From: Candidatus Epulonipiscium sp.
GTDB lineage: Bacteria; Bacillota; Clostridia; Lachnospirales; JAAYNZ01
DNA: 53,703 nt
Direction: 5' to 3'
Assembly: GCA_012520595.1 (NCBI GenBank)
Contig: JAAYNZ010000020.1
Coordinates: 1-53,703 of the forward strand
Both the position numbers and the translations under genes were made by a program. Positions 34,754-44,650 of this stretch are shown piece after piece (positions within the stretch are counted from its first letter, which is position 1; every line of letters starts with the position of its first letter). The notes beneath the pieces were generated by a model, which was given only the letters and a program-made list of their open reading frames with translations, searched no databases and was not told the DNA's origin.

Positions 34754-35800
34754 ATGGATTTAAATGAAAGGAAATTAAAGATTTTACATGCGATTATTTG
34801 TGACTATTTAGAAACAGCAGAACCAGTAGGCTCGCGAACCATTTCTAAAAAATACAACTTGGGAGTTAGTTCTGCCACTATCAGGAATGAAATGTCTGAT
34901 TTAGAAGAATTAGGGTTTATTATACAACCTCATACTTCTGCTGGGCGTATTCCTTCTGATAAAGGATATCGTTTATATGTAGAACAGTTAATGGAATATC
35001 CCGTAGTGGAAATGTATCAAATACAGTTAGTTAAACAAATCATCGTAGAAAAAATTGATAAAATTGAATCCATGCTTCAAGAAATTAACAAGTTATTATC
35101 AATGATAACTAATTATACAACTCTTATTTCTTCGCCAAGGCTTCATAAAACAAAGTTAAAACATATGCAGTTAATTCCTTTAGATGAACGTTCCATTATC
35201 TTAGTAACAGTAACAGATGGAAATATTGTTCGCAATCATATTTTAAATATTACAACACCTATTCCGTCTCAAACTTTATTAAGGCTTTCAAACATGTTAA
35301 ATCAACGTTTACAGGGATTAACTCTAGAACAAATTAATTTGCCTTTGATACAAAGTTTAAAGCAACAGATGGGGAGTCATGGCCTTTTACTAAACGATGT
35401 ATTAGATGTCATTGCAGAAACCATTCAATTTGTAGATGAACCCGAAATTTATATGAGTGGAGCTATTAATATTTTAGATTTTCCAGAGTTTAATGATGTA
35501 TTGAAAGCTAAAAATTTATTTCATGCCTTAGAAGAAAAAGATCTTCTTGTGACCATATTATCCCCAAAACCTTTCAAACAACAAGAACAAAATATTCAAA
35601 TCACCATTGGCAATGAAAACATTGCAGAAGAGATGAAAGATTGTAGTGTTGTTACTACAAACTATCGAATTGGTGACCAGACAGTAGGAACCATAGGAGT
35701 TTTAGGCCCTACTCGTATGGATTATGGACGTGTTGTTTCCACTCTTTCTCATTTGGTGGAATATATGGATCATATCATAAAAGATTTAATGGATGGATAA
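34754..35800 (+). CDS. hrcA: Heat-inducible transcription repressor HrcA
   Basis: Represses class I heat-shock genes by binding CIRCE; GroEL modulates its activity. The 348-residue protein has an N-terminal winged helix (LNERKLKILHAII, VGSRTISKKYNLGVSSATIRNEM about residues 2-50), a GAF-like middle domain and the C-terminal GVLGPTRMDYGRVVS motif. ATG 34754 follows AAAGGAAGGG, 23 bases after the CIRCE element, so it regulates itself and the downstream chaperone genes. Confidence 0.97.
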   Translation: MDLNERKLKILHAIICDYLETAEPVGSRTISKKYNLGVSSATIRNEMSDLEELGFIIQPHTSAGRIPSDKGYRLYVEQLMEYPVVEMYQIQLVKQIIVEKIDKIESMLQEINKLLSMITNYTTLISSPRLHKTKLKHMQLIPLDERSIILVTVTDGNIVRNHILNITTPIPSQTLLRLSNMLNQRLQGLTLEQINLPLIQSLKQQMGSHGLLLNDVLDVIAETIQFVDEPEIYMSGAINILDFPEFNDVLKAKNLFHALEEKDLLVTILSPKPFKQQEQNIQITIGNENIAEEMKDCSVVTTNYRIGDQTVGTIGVLGPTRMDYGRVVSTLSHLVEYMDHIIKDLMDG

Positions 35801-35831
35801 AAAGATAAAACAAGAGAAAGGGGTCAAGCCA

Positions 35832-36416
35832 GTGAGTAAAGATGAAACCCTAAAAAAAGAAACCAAAAAAGAAGAAAAAATAGTAGAAATGGATTCGCAA
35901 ACGACAGAAGTGGAAGTAGAATCCATGGAAGAAGCAGTAGATGATATTGATGCAGAAGTTCTTAAAAAAAGGCTAAAAGAACAGGAAGAGAAAAATCAAG
36001 AGTACTTCGATCGTTTACAGCGAACTATGGCAGAATTTGATAATTTTAGAAAGCGCACTGTAAAAGAAAAATCCAATATGTATGATATGGGTGTAAAAGA
36101 TACAGTAGAAAAAATCTTACCTATTATTGATAATTTTGAAAGAGCTCTTTTGAATACAAAAGAGGGAGAAGAAATAAATGATGGTTTTGTACAAGGAGTA
36201 GAAATGATTTATAAGCAATTTAAAAATATATTAGACGAAATGGGTGTAAAGGAAATAGAAGCAATTGGAAAACCTTTTGACCCTAATTTTCATAATGCTG
36301 TTACTCATGTACAAGATGAAAAGTATAAAGAAAATGAAGTTATTGAGGAATTTCAAAAAGGATATTTATACCAGGATCAAGTCATTCGATATAGTATGGT
36401 AACTGTTGCTAATTAG
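35832..36416 (+). CDS. grpE: Nucleotide exchange factor GrpE
   Basis: Releases ADP from DnaK. From GTG 35832 (194 residues) it has a highly charged E/K-rich N-terminal tail, a long coiled-coil helix (about 45-110, including RLQRTMAEFDNFRKRTVKEK) and the beta-domain with FDPNFHNAVTHVQDE and GYLYQDQVIRYSMVTVAN. GTG 35832 is preferred because GAAAGGGG is correctly spaced; the frame is open from ATG 35793, which overlaps hrcA but has no clear ribosome binding site. Confidence 0.96.
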   Translation: MSKDETLKKETKKEEKIVEMDSQTTEVEVESMEEAVDDIDAEVLKKRLKEQEEKNQEYFDRLQRTMAEFDNFRKRTVKEKSNMYDMGVKDTVEKILPIIDNFERALLNTKEGEEINDGFVQGVEMIYKQFKNILDEMGVKEIEAIGKPFDPNFHNAVTHVQDEKYKENEVIEEFQKGYLYQDQVIRYSMVTVAN

Positions 36417-36459
36417 TATTTCTATTGAATATAAAGAGTGTTGATTTTATTGAAAATAA

Positions 36460-38319
<1,860 letters not shown>

Positions 38320-38335
38320 TGAATTGATTTAAAAG

Positions 38336-38363
38336 AGCCAAAGATAAAAGTCTTTGGCTTTTT
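38336..38363 (+). terminator. Intrinsic terminator after dnaK
   Basis: AGCCAAAGA (38336-38344), loop TAAAAG, TCTTTGGCT (38351-38359), then TTTT. It separates hrcA-grpE-dnaK from dnaJ. Confidence 0.85.
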
Positions 38364-38382
38364 CAAAGTATAATGATATAAT
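38354..38382 (+). promoter_or_regulatory. Promoter for dnaJ embedded in the dnaK terminator
   Basis: TTGGCT (38354-38359), 17 bases, TATAAT (38377-38382). The -35 box is the right arm of the terminator stem. A second TATAAT at 38369 lacks a -35. No CIRCE element accompanies it. Confidence 0.55.
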
Positions 38383-38466
38383 AATAAACGTTATGAATAT
38401 TGATATTTACAATAAAAGCATCCATATATATCCTTATTTATATTGTGTAAGTGGAAGGTGAAAAAA

Positions 38467-39615
38467 ATGGCAGCAAAAAGAGATTATTATGAAATATTAG
38501 GTGTGGATCGAACTGCTTCAGAAGCAGAGATAAAAAAAGCATACCGAAAACTAGCCAAACAATACCATCCGGATATGAATCCGGATAATGAAGATGCAGA
38601 ACAAAAGTTTAAAGAAGCTACAGAAGCTTATGAAGTTTTAAGTGATACAGAAAAAAGATCACAATATGATCAATTTGGTCATGCCGCTTTTAATGGAGCA
38701 GGACCTGGAGGATTTAGTGGTGGATTTACTGATTTTGATATGGGAGACATCTTTGGAAGTATGTTTGGTGATATTTTTGGTGGAGGAATGAACCAACGGC
38801 AACGAACAGGACCAATGCAAGGAGCAGATGTACGTACTTCAATTAACATTGATTTTCATGAAGCTGCCTTTGGTGTTGATAAAGAAATTGAAATTGTAGT
38901 AGGAGAAAACTGTACCACTTGTCATGGAACAGGTGCAAAACCAGGTACACAGCCACAAACATGTAAACATTGTAACGGAACGGGACAAGTACGATACAAT
39001 CAAAACACCCTTTTTGGAAGTATGACCAGTATTCGAACATGTGATGTATGTCAGGGTGAGGGAAAGATTATTGCAGATCCTTGCAATACCTGTCATGGAA
39101 AAGGAATCGTAAAAAACAAAAAGAAAATTCAAGTAAATATTCCAGCAGGGATTGATCATGGACAAAGCATTCGTTTACAAGGGAAAGGAGAACCAGGCCA
39201 ACGTGGAGGTCCCTATGGTGATTTATTGATTACCATTTTAGTAAAACCTCATCCTATTTTTGAAAGGCAAGGGTATGATATTTATTGTAAGATTCCTATT
39301 ACCTTTGTACAAGCTGCTCTAGGTGGTAAGTTGCAAGTTCCTACATTAGATGGAAAAGTGGAATATAGCATTAAGGAAGGAACCCAAACAGGAACTACTT
39401 TTCGTTTAAAAGGCAAAGGTGTGCCTTATCTTAGAAATCCCAAGATGCGTGGAGATCAATATGTTACAGTAACCATTGATGTTCCAACAAGGTTAAACGA
39501 AGAACAAAGAAAAAAATTAGAAGAATTTGCCCAAATTAGTGGAGATGAAGTACATTCTCAGAGAAAAGGTTTTTTTGAAAAAGTAAAAGATGCTTTCGGA
39601 GAAGCTTTAAGCTAA
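38467..39615 (+). CDS. dnaJ: Chaperone DnaJ
   Basis: Hsp40 co-chaperone that stimulates DnaK ATPase. The 382-residue protein has the J domain (1-70, HPD at 34-36), a Gly/Phe-rich linker ([17 protein letters not shown]), four zinc-finger repeats [24 protein letters not shown] and CNTCHGKG, and two C-terminal substrate domains. ATG 38467 follows GGAAGGTGA. It has its own promoter in addition to any read-through from dnaK, and leads into prmA-rsmE. Confidence 0.97.
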   Translation: MAAKRDYYEILGVDRTASEAEIKKAYRKLAKQYHPDMNPDNEDAEQKFKEATEAYEVLSDTEKRSQYDQFGHAAFNGAGPGGFSGGFTDFDMGDIFGSMFGDIFGGGMNQRQRTGPMQGADVRTSINIDFHEAAFGVDKEIEIVVGENCTTCHGTGAKPGTQPQTCKHCNGTGQVRYNQNTLFGSMTSIRTCDVCQGEGKIIADPCNTCHGKGIVKNKKKIQVNIPAGIDHGQSIRLQGKGEPGQRGGPYGDLLITILVKPHPIFERQGYDIYCKIPITFVQAALGGKLQVPTLDGKVEYSIKEGTQTGTTFRLKGKGVPYLRNPKMRGDQYVTVTIDVPTRLNEEQRKKLEEFAQISGDEVHSQRKGFFEKVKDAFGEALS

Positions 39616-39645
39616 TCGTATAGGTTAAATAAAGGAGGGATTAAA

Positions 39646-40590
39646 TTGCAGTGGATTGAAATAAAAATCATAACAAGAACAGAAGCTGTTGAAGCTATTT
39701 CTTATATGTTGACGGAATTAGGGATAAAAGGAGTTCGCATTGATGATCCTAAAGATATTTTAATGCAAGAAAAAGATGAGTGTGCATGGGATTATGTTGA
39801 TGAAGCCCTCCTACAATCAAAAGATCCAGATGTGGTAGAAATTTTTTGCTATCTTTCAGAAGAAGATTATTATTTACAACGCATTGAAGAAATTAAAAGT
39901 CGTTTGGCTATGATTGCACAATTTATTCCTATTGGAGAAGGAACAGTAACCCTTCAAAAGGTAAAAGAAGAAGAATGGGCCAATGCTTGGAAACAATATT
40001 ACAAACCTTTTCGAGCAGCCAAGCAAATTGTCATTGAGCCTACGTGGGAAAAGGCTACTTTTGTACAAGAAGGCGACCAGGTCATTAAACTTGACCCAGG
40101 TATGGCTTTTGGCACGGGAACTCATGAGACAACTTCTTTATGCATCCAATCATTAGAAAAGTATGTGACTCCAAATGATACAATTTTGGACATTGGATGT
40201 GGTAGCGGAATTTTAGGAATTGTAGCAGGAAAGTTAGGAGCTAAAAAAGTAATTGGTGTAGATATTGATCCTAATGCCATCAAGGTGGCAAAAGAAAATG
40301 TTCAGATTAATCAAGTAGACGAGATTGTAGAGATTCGACAAGGAGACTTGTTAGAAGTAGTAGAAGAAAAAACAGATTGTATTGTAGCCAATATTATTGC
40401 CGATGTCATTATCAAACTAGTAGAATCTGTTCCACAGGTTCTTCGACCAAAAGGATTTTTTATTGCTTCCGGCATTATTATGGAACGTTTAGAAGAAGTA
40501 AAACAGGCCATTGAAAAAAGTTCCTTTGATCTTGTAGAAGTATTGACGAAGGGAGACTGGGCTGCTGTTGTTGCTCGAAAGAAAGAGTGA
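39646..40590 (+). CDS. prmA: Ribosomal protein L11 methyltransferase
   Basis: S-adenosylmethionine-dependent trimethylation of L11. The 314-residue protein has the N-terminal substrate-recognition domain, a linker, and the methyltransferase domain with DPGMAFGTGTHETT (near 150), motif I LDIGCGSGILGI (near 180) and VANIIADVI (catalytic NxxA-type loop). TTG 39646 follows AAAGGAGGG. The order dnaJ-prmA-rsmE is conserved in Firmicutes. rsmE starts four bases after its stop. Confidence 0.96.
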   Translation: MQWIEIKIITRTEAVEAISYMLTELGIKGVRIDDPKDILMQEKDECAWDYVDEALLQSKDPDVVEIFCYLSEEDYYLQRIEEIKSRLAMIAQFIPIGEGTVTLQKVKEEEWANAWKQYYKPFRAAKQIVIEPTWEKATFVQEGDQVIKLDPGMAFGTGTHETTSLCIQSLEKYVTPNDTILDIGCGSGILGIVAGKLGAKKVIGVDIDPNAIKVAKENVQINQVDEIVEIRQGDLLEVVEEKTDCIVANIIADVIIKLVESVPQVLRPKGFFIASGIIMERLEEVKQAIEKSSFDLVEVLTKGDWAAVVARKKE

Positions 40591-40594
40591 GAGT

Positions 40595-41335
40595 ATGGCT
40601 AAATTTTTTGTAGATCCAAAACAAATTCAAAATGAGTCCATTCAAATCCAAAACTCTCAAGATATCATACACATTAAAAATGTTCTACGCTTAGGAAAAA
40701 AAGATAAACTTTGGATTAGTGATGGACAACAAATGGAATATGAGTGTATAATAGAGGATATAGAACAAAATGAAATCCATGTAAAGATTCTAAATAGATA
40801 TAGGAGCGACAGTGAACCTGCTATACATGTCACTTTGTTTCAAGGTTTGCCAAAGTCAGATAAATTGGAATGGATTATACAAAAAGCTGTAGAATTGGGT
40901 GTTCATCAAATAGTACCCATGATTACAGAAAGGACCGTTGTTAAAATAAGTGATCCGCAAAAAATAAAGAAGAAATGGGAACGTTGGAATAAGATAGGAG
41001 AATCAGCTGCCAAACAATCAGGGCGTGGTAAGATACCATCCATTTCTTTGCCTGTTTCATATCAAGAAGCATTGCGGTTAGGAAAAGAATTAGACCATGC
41101 AATTATCCCCTATGAAAAAGAAGAAAATGAAACATTAAAGCATATTCTCCCAGTCCCTTTACAACAGTCCATTGGTATATTTATTGGACCAGAAGGCGGT
41201 TTTACATTTGAAGAAATTCAAAGAGCCAAAGAACAAAACATTGTACCTATTACGCTAGGCAAACGGATTTTACGTACAGAAACGGCAGGATTAGCAGTTT
41301 TGTCGATCATTATGTATGAGGCTGGGGAGGTATAA
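40595..41335 (+). CDS. rsmE: 16S rRNA m3U1498 methyltransferase RsmE
   Basis: SPOUT-fold methyltransferase for U1498 of 16S rRNA. The 246-residue protein has an N-terminal PUA-like domain, ALPKSDKLEWIIQKAVELGV-type core (here GLPKSDKLEWIIQKAVELG near 90), FIGPEGGFTFEE and LGKRILRTETAGLAVL, which form the knotted SAM site. ATG 40595 has only a weak GAGTGAG ahead, consistent with coupling to prmA. A CheY-like gene begins four bases after its end. Confidence 0.95.
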   Translation: MAKFFVDPKQIQNESIQIQNSQDIIHIKNVLRLGKKDKLWISDGQQMEYECIIEDIEQNEIHVKILNRYRSDSEPAIHVTLFQGLPKSDKLEWIIQKAVELGVHQIVPMITERTVVKISDPQKIKKKWERWNKIGESAAKQSGRGKIPSISLPVSYQEALRLGKELDHAIIPYEKEENETLKHILPVPLQQSIGIFIGPEGGFTFEEIQRAKEQNIVPITLGKRILRTETAGLAVLSIIMYEAGEV

Positions 41336-41338
41336 AAT

Positions 41339-41707
41339 ATGACAAATATAAAAATCCTAATTGTTGACGATGCTATTTTTATGCGAACTGTTTTAAAAAA
41401 AATGCTTGTGGAAGAAAATTTAACAGTTGTTGGAGAAGCCAATAGTGGTTTAGAAGCCATTGAAATGGCAAAAAAATTACAACCAGATTTAATTACCCTT
41501 GATATTACAATGCCTGAAATGGATGGAATTACAGCTATTGAAGAAATTCTCAAGGTGAGTCCTCATTCAAAAATCATTATGTGTTCAGCCATGGGACAAC
41601 AAGCCATGGTGATTGATGCCATTAAGCGAGGGGCTAAGGATTTTATTGTAAAACCTTTTGAAAAATCCAGGGTTTTACAAGCAATTCAGAATGTTATGAG
41701 AGAGTAA
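41339..41707 (+). CDS. Single-domain CheY-like response regulator
   Basis: A 122-residue receiver domain with D10 and D11, phosphoacceptor D55 (TLDITMPEMDG), S83 and K105 (VKPF), and no output domain. Closest in form to chemotaxis CheY. No cheA, cheW or receptor gene is in the window, so its kinase is unknown; it could equally serve another pathway. ATG 41339 follows GGGGAGG and the gene starts four bases after rsmE, so it is expressed with dnaJ-prmA-rsmE. A terminator follows. Confidence 0.92.
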   Translation: MTNIKILIVDDAIFMRTVLKKMLVEENLTVVGEANSGLEAIEMAKKLQPDLITLDITMPEMDGITAIEEILKVSPHSKIIMCSAMGQQAMVIDAIKRGAKDFIVKPFEKSRVLQAIQNVMRE

Positions 41708-41712
41708 GATTT

Positions 41713-41746
41713 AAACTGGTGGGGAAGCCTGCCAGTTTTCCTTTTG
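41713..41746 (+). terminator. Intrinsic terminator after the cheY-like gene
   Basis: AAACTGG (41713-41719) pairs with CCAGTTT (41732-41738) around a 12-base GC-containing loop, then TTCCTTTTG. Confidence 0.72.
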
Positions 41747-41785
41747 TAAAGAGTATGATCATTAACGATAAACAGAGGTGAGCTT

Positions 41786-42976
41786 GTGAAAGAGATTTAT
41801 TTAGATTACGCAGCGACAACACCGCCTTCTTCTGAATCCGTTCAAAGTATGCTTAAAGTACTAGAAAAAGATTACGGAAATCCCTCTTCCTTGCATCGAA
41901 AAGGTATGAAAGCAGAAGAATATATAAAAAGAACAAGTGATGAGATCGCTAAGCATTTAAAAGTAACACCAGAAGAATTGTATTATACTTCAGGAGGAAC
42001 CGAATCAAATAATCTAGGAATTTTAGGAGTGGCTACTAGTTATAAAAGAACAGGTAAACATGTAATTACAACGAAGATTGAACATTCTTCTGTACAAGGT
42101 CCCTTCCAAAAGCTAGAAGAAAAAGGTTATGAAGTGACCTATGTGCCTGTTGATTCCCAAGGCTATGTAGATATAGAGTTTTTAAGACAATCCATTCGCC
42201 CAGATACCATTTTAGTGAGTATAATGCATGTGAATAATGAGATAGGCACCATTCAACCCATTGAACAAATTGGTCATTTGATCAAAGAAGTCAATCCTTT
42301 AGCTCTGTTTCATGTAGATGGAGTTCAATCCTTTGGAAAATTTCCTATTTATCCAAAACGATGGAAGATTGATTTATTGAGTATTAGTGGTCATAAAATT
42401 TATGCTCCCAAAGGAATCGGTGTCTTGTATGTGGCTAAGAACACAAAAATAGAGCCTCTTTTCTATGGTGGAAATCAACAAAACGGACTACGTTCGGGAA
42501 CAGAAAATGTTCCAGGTATTGTGGCTCTTTATCCAGCAGTTAAAAATGCTTATGAAAACTTGCAGGAGCATACTGCCTACTTATATCAACTAAAAAAACT
42601 TTTGGTAACAGAGCTAACATCCCAACTGGAAAATACATTTTTACAGGGACCTTCAGTAGAAGAGGGAGCTCCTCATATCTTAAATATACGCTTTCAAGAT
42701 GTAAGAGGAGAAGTACTAGTCCATGCTTTAGAAGATAAGAAAATTTATATTTCTACTGGTTCCGCTTGTTCTTCTCGCAAATCCAATAAAAGCATGACTC
42801 TGCAAGCCATAGGATTATCTGATGAGCAAATCATGTCTTCTGTAAGAATTAGTTTATCACCTTGCACAACAAAAGAAGACATACAAAAGTGTGTTTACGA
42901 AATGAAACAAATAGTACCTATGCTACGGAAATTTGTTCCAGGAGGAAAAAAGAATGAAAAAATTATTTTTAATTAA
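41786..42976 (+). CDS. Cysteine desulfurase (NifS/IscS type)
   Basis: Pyridoxal-phosphate enzyme that takes sulfur from cysteine as a persulfide. The 396-residue protein has LDYAATTPP at the start, TSGGTESNN, the PLP lysine in SGHKIYAPKG (near 204), RSGTENVPGI and the catalytic cysteine 328 in STGSACSSRK. GTG 41786 follows AGAGGTGA. Its end overlaps thiI by 23 bases, so it most likely supplies persulfide to ThiI for 4-thiouridine in tRNA, like B. subtilis NifZ beside ThiI. General iron-sulfur assembly is a less likely main role here, since no iscU or iscR accompanies it. Confidence 0.93.
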   Translation: MKEIYLDYAATTPPSSESVQSMLKVLEKDYGNPSSLHRKGMKAEEYIKRTSDEIAKHLKVTPEELYYTSGGTESNNLGILGVATSYKRTGKHVITTKIEHSSVQGPFQKLEEKGYEVTYVPVDSQGYVDIEFLRQSIRPDTILVSIMHVNNEIGTIQPIEQIGHLIKEVNPLALFHVDGVQSFGKFPIYPKRWKIDLLSISGHKIYAPKGIGVLYVAKNTKIEPLFYGGNQQNGLRSGTENVPGIVALYPAVKNAYENLQEHTAYLYQLKKLLVTELTSQLENTFLQGPSVEEGAPHILNIRFQDVRGEVLVHALEDKKIYISTGSACSSRKSNKSMTLQAIGLSDEQIMSSVRISLSPCTTKEDIQKCVYEMKQIVPMLRKFVPGGKKNEKIIFN

Positions 42977-44129
42977 ATATGGTGAAATTGCTATCAAAGG
43001 GAAAAACCGATATTTATTTGAAGATGCTTTACTACGAAACATTCGAAAAAGCATTCAAGATATTGGCTCTTTTAAATTGGTTAAGGAACAAGGTAGGATT
43101 ATCGTTGAACCTAGAGATGATAACTACGATGAAGAGGAAGTTAAAGAGCGATTAACAAGAGTATTTGGCATTGTAGGGATTTGCCCTGTTATTAAAGTAG
43201 ATAGCCTTGATTTTGAAGAAATTCAGAAAAATGTTTTGCTTTATATGCAAGAAACTTATCAAGATCAAAAGTTGACGTTTAAAGTAGAAGCCCGACGTTC
43301 CAATAAATCCTATCCCTTAAATTCACCAGAGATAGCAAGGGAAGTTGGAGCCTATCTACTGGAGCATATGCCTACTCTTTCTGTTGATGTACATCATCCC
43401 CAAGTACGAGTGTGGATTGAATTAAGGAATTCGGTTTATATTTATTCCAAAGTGATCCCAGGTTTAGGAGGAATGCCTGTAGGTACCAATGGAAAAGCAA
43501 TGCTACTACTATCAGGAGGAATAGACAGTCCTGTTGCTGGTTGGATGATTGCTAAAAGAGGGGTCAAGTTAGAAGGCGTTTATTTTCACAGTCATCCTTA
43601 TACGAGTGATCGAGCCAAAGAAAAAGTCATTGAATTGGGACGAAAATTAGCAGTTTACACAGGGGAATTTACACTTCATGTCGTTCCTTTTACAACTATC
43701 CAAATGGAAATTTATGAAAAATGTCCCCATGTACAACTTACTATTATTATGAGAAGAATCATGATGAGAATTGCAGAGGAAATAGCTAAAAAACAAAAGG
43801 CTTTTGGATTAATAACGGGAGAAAGTATTGGACAAGTAGCCAGTCAAACCATTCAAAGTTTAAGTGTGACCAATGCAGTTTGTACCTTACCTGTTTTTCG
43901 TCCACTAATTGGTTTTGATAAGCAAGAGATTATTACCATTGCAGAAAAAATTGATACCTATGAGACATCCATTCTCCCTTATGAAGATTGTTGTACTATT
44001 TTTGTTGCAAAACATCCTCAAACAAAGCCTAAATTGGAAAATATTGAGCAGTCAGAAAAACTTTTAGAACAAATGGATGTAATGATAAAAGAAGCTATTG
44101 AAAAAACAGAGGTTATTCGGGTTTCATAA
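42954..44129 (+). CDS. thiI: tRNA 4-thiouridine synthase ThiI
   Basis: Adenylates U8 of tRNA and transfers sulfur to make s4U; also linked to thiazole synthesis. The 391-residue protein has an N-terminal ferredoxin-like domain, a THUMP domain (about 60-165) and a PP-loop ATPase with LLLSGGIDSPVAGWMIAKRG (near 185). The rhodanese domain of the E. coli enzyme is missing, as usual in Firmicutes, so the dedicated desulfurase upstream must deliver sulfur. ATG 42954 follows GGAGGAAAA inside the upstream gene. Ends at a symmetric terminator. Confidence 0.96.
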   Translation: MKKLFLIKYGEIAIKGKNRYLFEDALLRNIRKSIQDIGSFKLVKEQGRIIVEPRDDNYDEEEVKERLTRVFGIVGICPVIKVDSLDFEEIQKNVLLYMQETYQDQKLTFKVEARRSNKSYPLNSPEIAREVGAYLLEHMPTLSVDVHHPQVRVWIELRNSVYIYSKVIPGLGGMPVGTNGKAMLLLSGGIDSPVAGWMIAKRGVKLEGVYFHSHPYTSDRAKEKVIELGRKLAVYTGEFTLHVVPFTTIQMEIYEKCPHVQLTIIMRRIMMRIAEEIAKKQKAFGLITGESIGQVASQTIQSLSVTNAVCTLPVFRPLIGFDKQEIITIAEKIDTYETSILPYEDCCTIFVAKHPQTKPKLENIEQSEKLLEQMDVMIKEAIEKTEVIRVS

Positions 44130-44130
44130 A

Positions 44131-44162
44131 AATAAAATCCACTGTTTACAGTGGATTTTATT
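44131..44162. terminator. Bidirectional terminator between thiI and the HPr-like gene
   Basis: Perfect 14-base arms, AATAAAATCCACTG (44131-44144) and its complement (44149-44162), with a four-base loop, between convergent genes. Confidence 0.88.
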
Positions 44163-44182
44163 ACACGAAATGGTTAAAAAAC

Positions 44183-44416
44183 TTATTCAACAATAAAAGA
44201 TTGAATATCTGCAATTACTTGATCTGCTTCAGCATCATCATGAATATCTAATCGAATGGGTTTACTTAAGTCTAAGCTAAAAATTCCCATAATAGATTTT
44301 GCATCAATAACATATCTACCTGATACCAAATCAAAATCAGTATCATATTTACTAATGGTATTGACAAAGTTTTTAACTTTATCGATGGAACTTAAAGAAA
44401 TGTTTACAGATTTCAT
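44183..44416 (-). CDS. HPr-like protein without the phosphorylatable histidine
   Basis: A 77-residue protein with the HPr fold pattern. The regulatory serine loop is retained in DAKSIMGIFSLDL (HPr KSIMG), and the following IRLDIHDDAEADQVIADIQSFI matches the HPr C-terminus. The active-site segment GIHARPA is replaced by LSSIDKV, so histidine 15 aligns with serine and arginine 17 with aspartate; PTS phosphotransfer is not possible. It may be a regulatory HPr paralogue (Crh-like in lacking His15), but this is inference. The ATG follows AAGGGGG and a good promoter lies upstream on the same strand. Confidence 0.85.
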   Translation of the reverse strand: MKSVNISLSSIDKVKNFVNTISKYDTDFDLVSGRYVIDAKSIMGIFSLDLSKPIRLDIHDDAEADQVIADIQSFIVE

Positions 44417-44458
44417 GATATAACCCCCTTACGCATTAAATGATGTTCTTACATGTCT

Positions 44459-44487
44459 ATAGTACCGTTTAGGGTAATTTTTGTCAA
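44459..44487 (-). promoter_or_regulatory. Sigma-A promoter of the HPr-like gene
   Basis: Minus strand: TTGACA (44487-44482), 17 bases, TACTAT (44464-44459). Confidence 0.75.
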
Positions 44488-44560
44488 TGAGTATTTTAGC
44501 CAAAAAAATCATGTGCAAATGTTAGATTATCCCTAAAGTAAAGAGAATTTTTTCTATTTA

Positions 44561-44589
44561 TTGTTTTTTAATGTAATTTTTTATATAAT
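44561..44589 (+). promoter_or_regulatory. Promoter of the HEXXH lipoprotein gene
   Basis: TTGTTT (44561-44566), 17 bases, TATAAT (44584-44589). It is divergent from the HPr-like promoter about 75 bases away. Confidence 0.65.
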
Positions 44590-44650
44590 CAATTTATAAA
44601 GCAAAGTTTACTTTCTTTATTCAAATACACCGATGGAGGAGGTATTAAAG

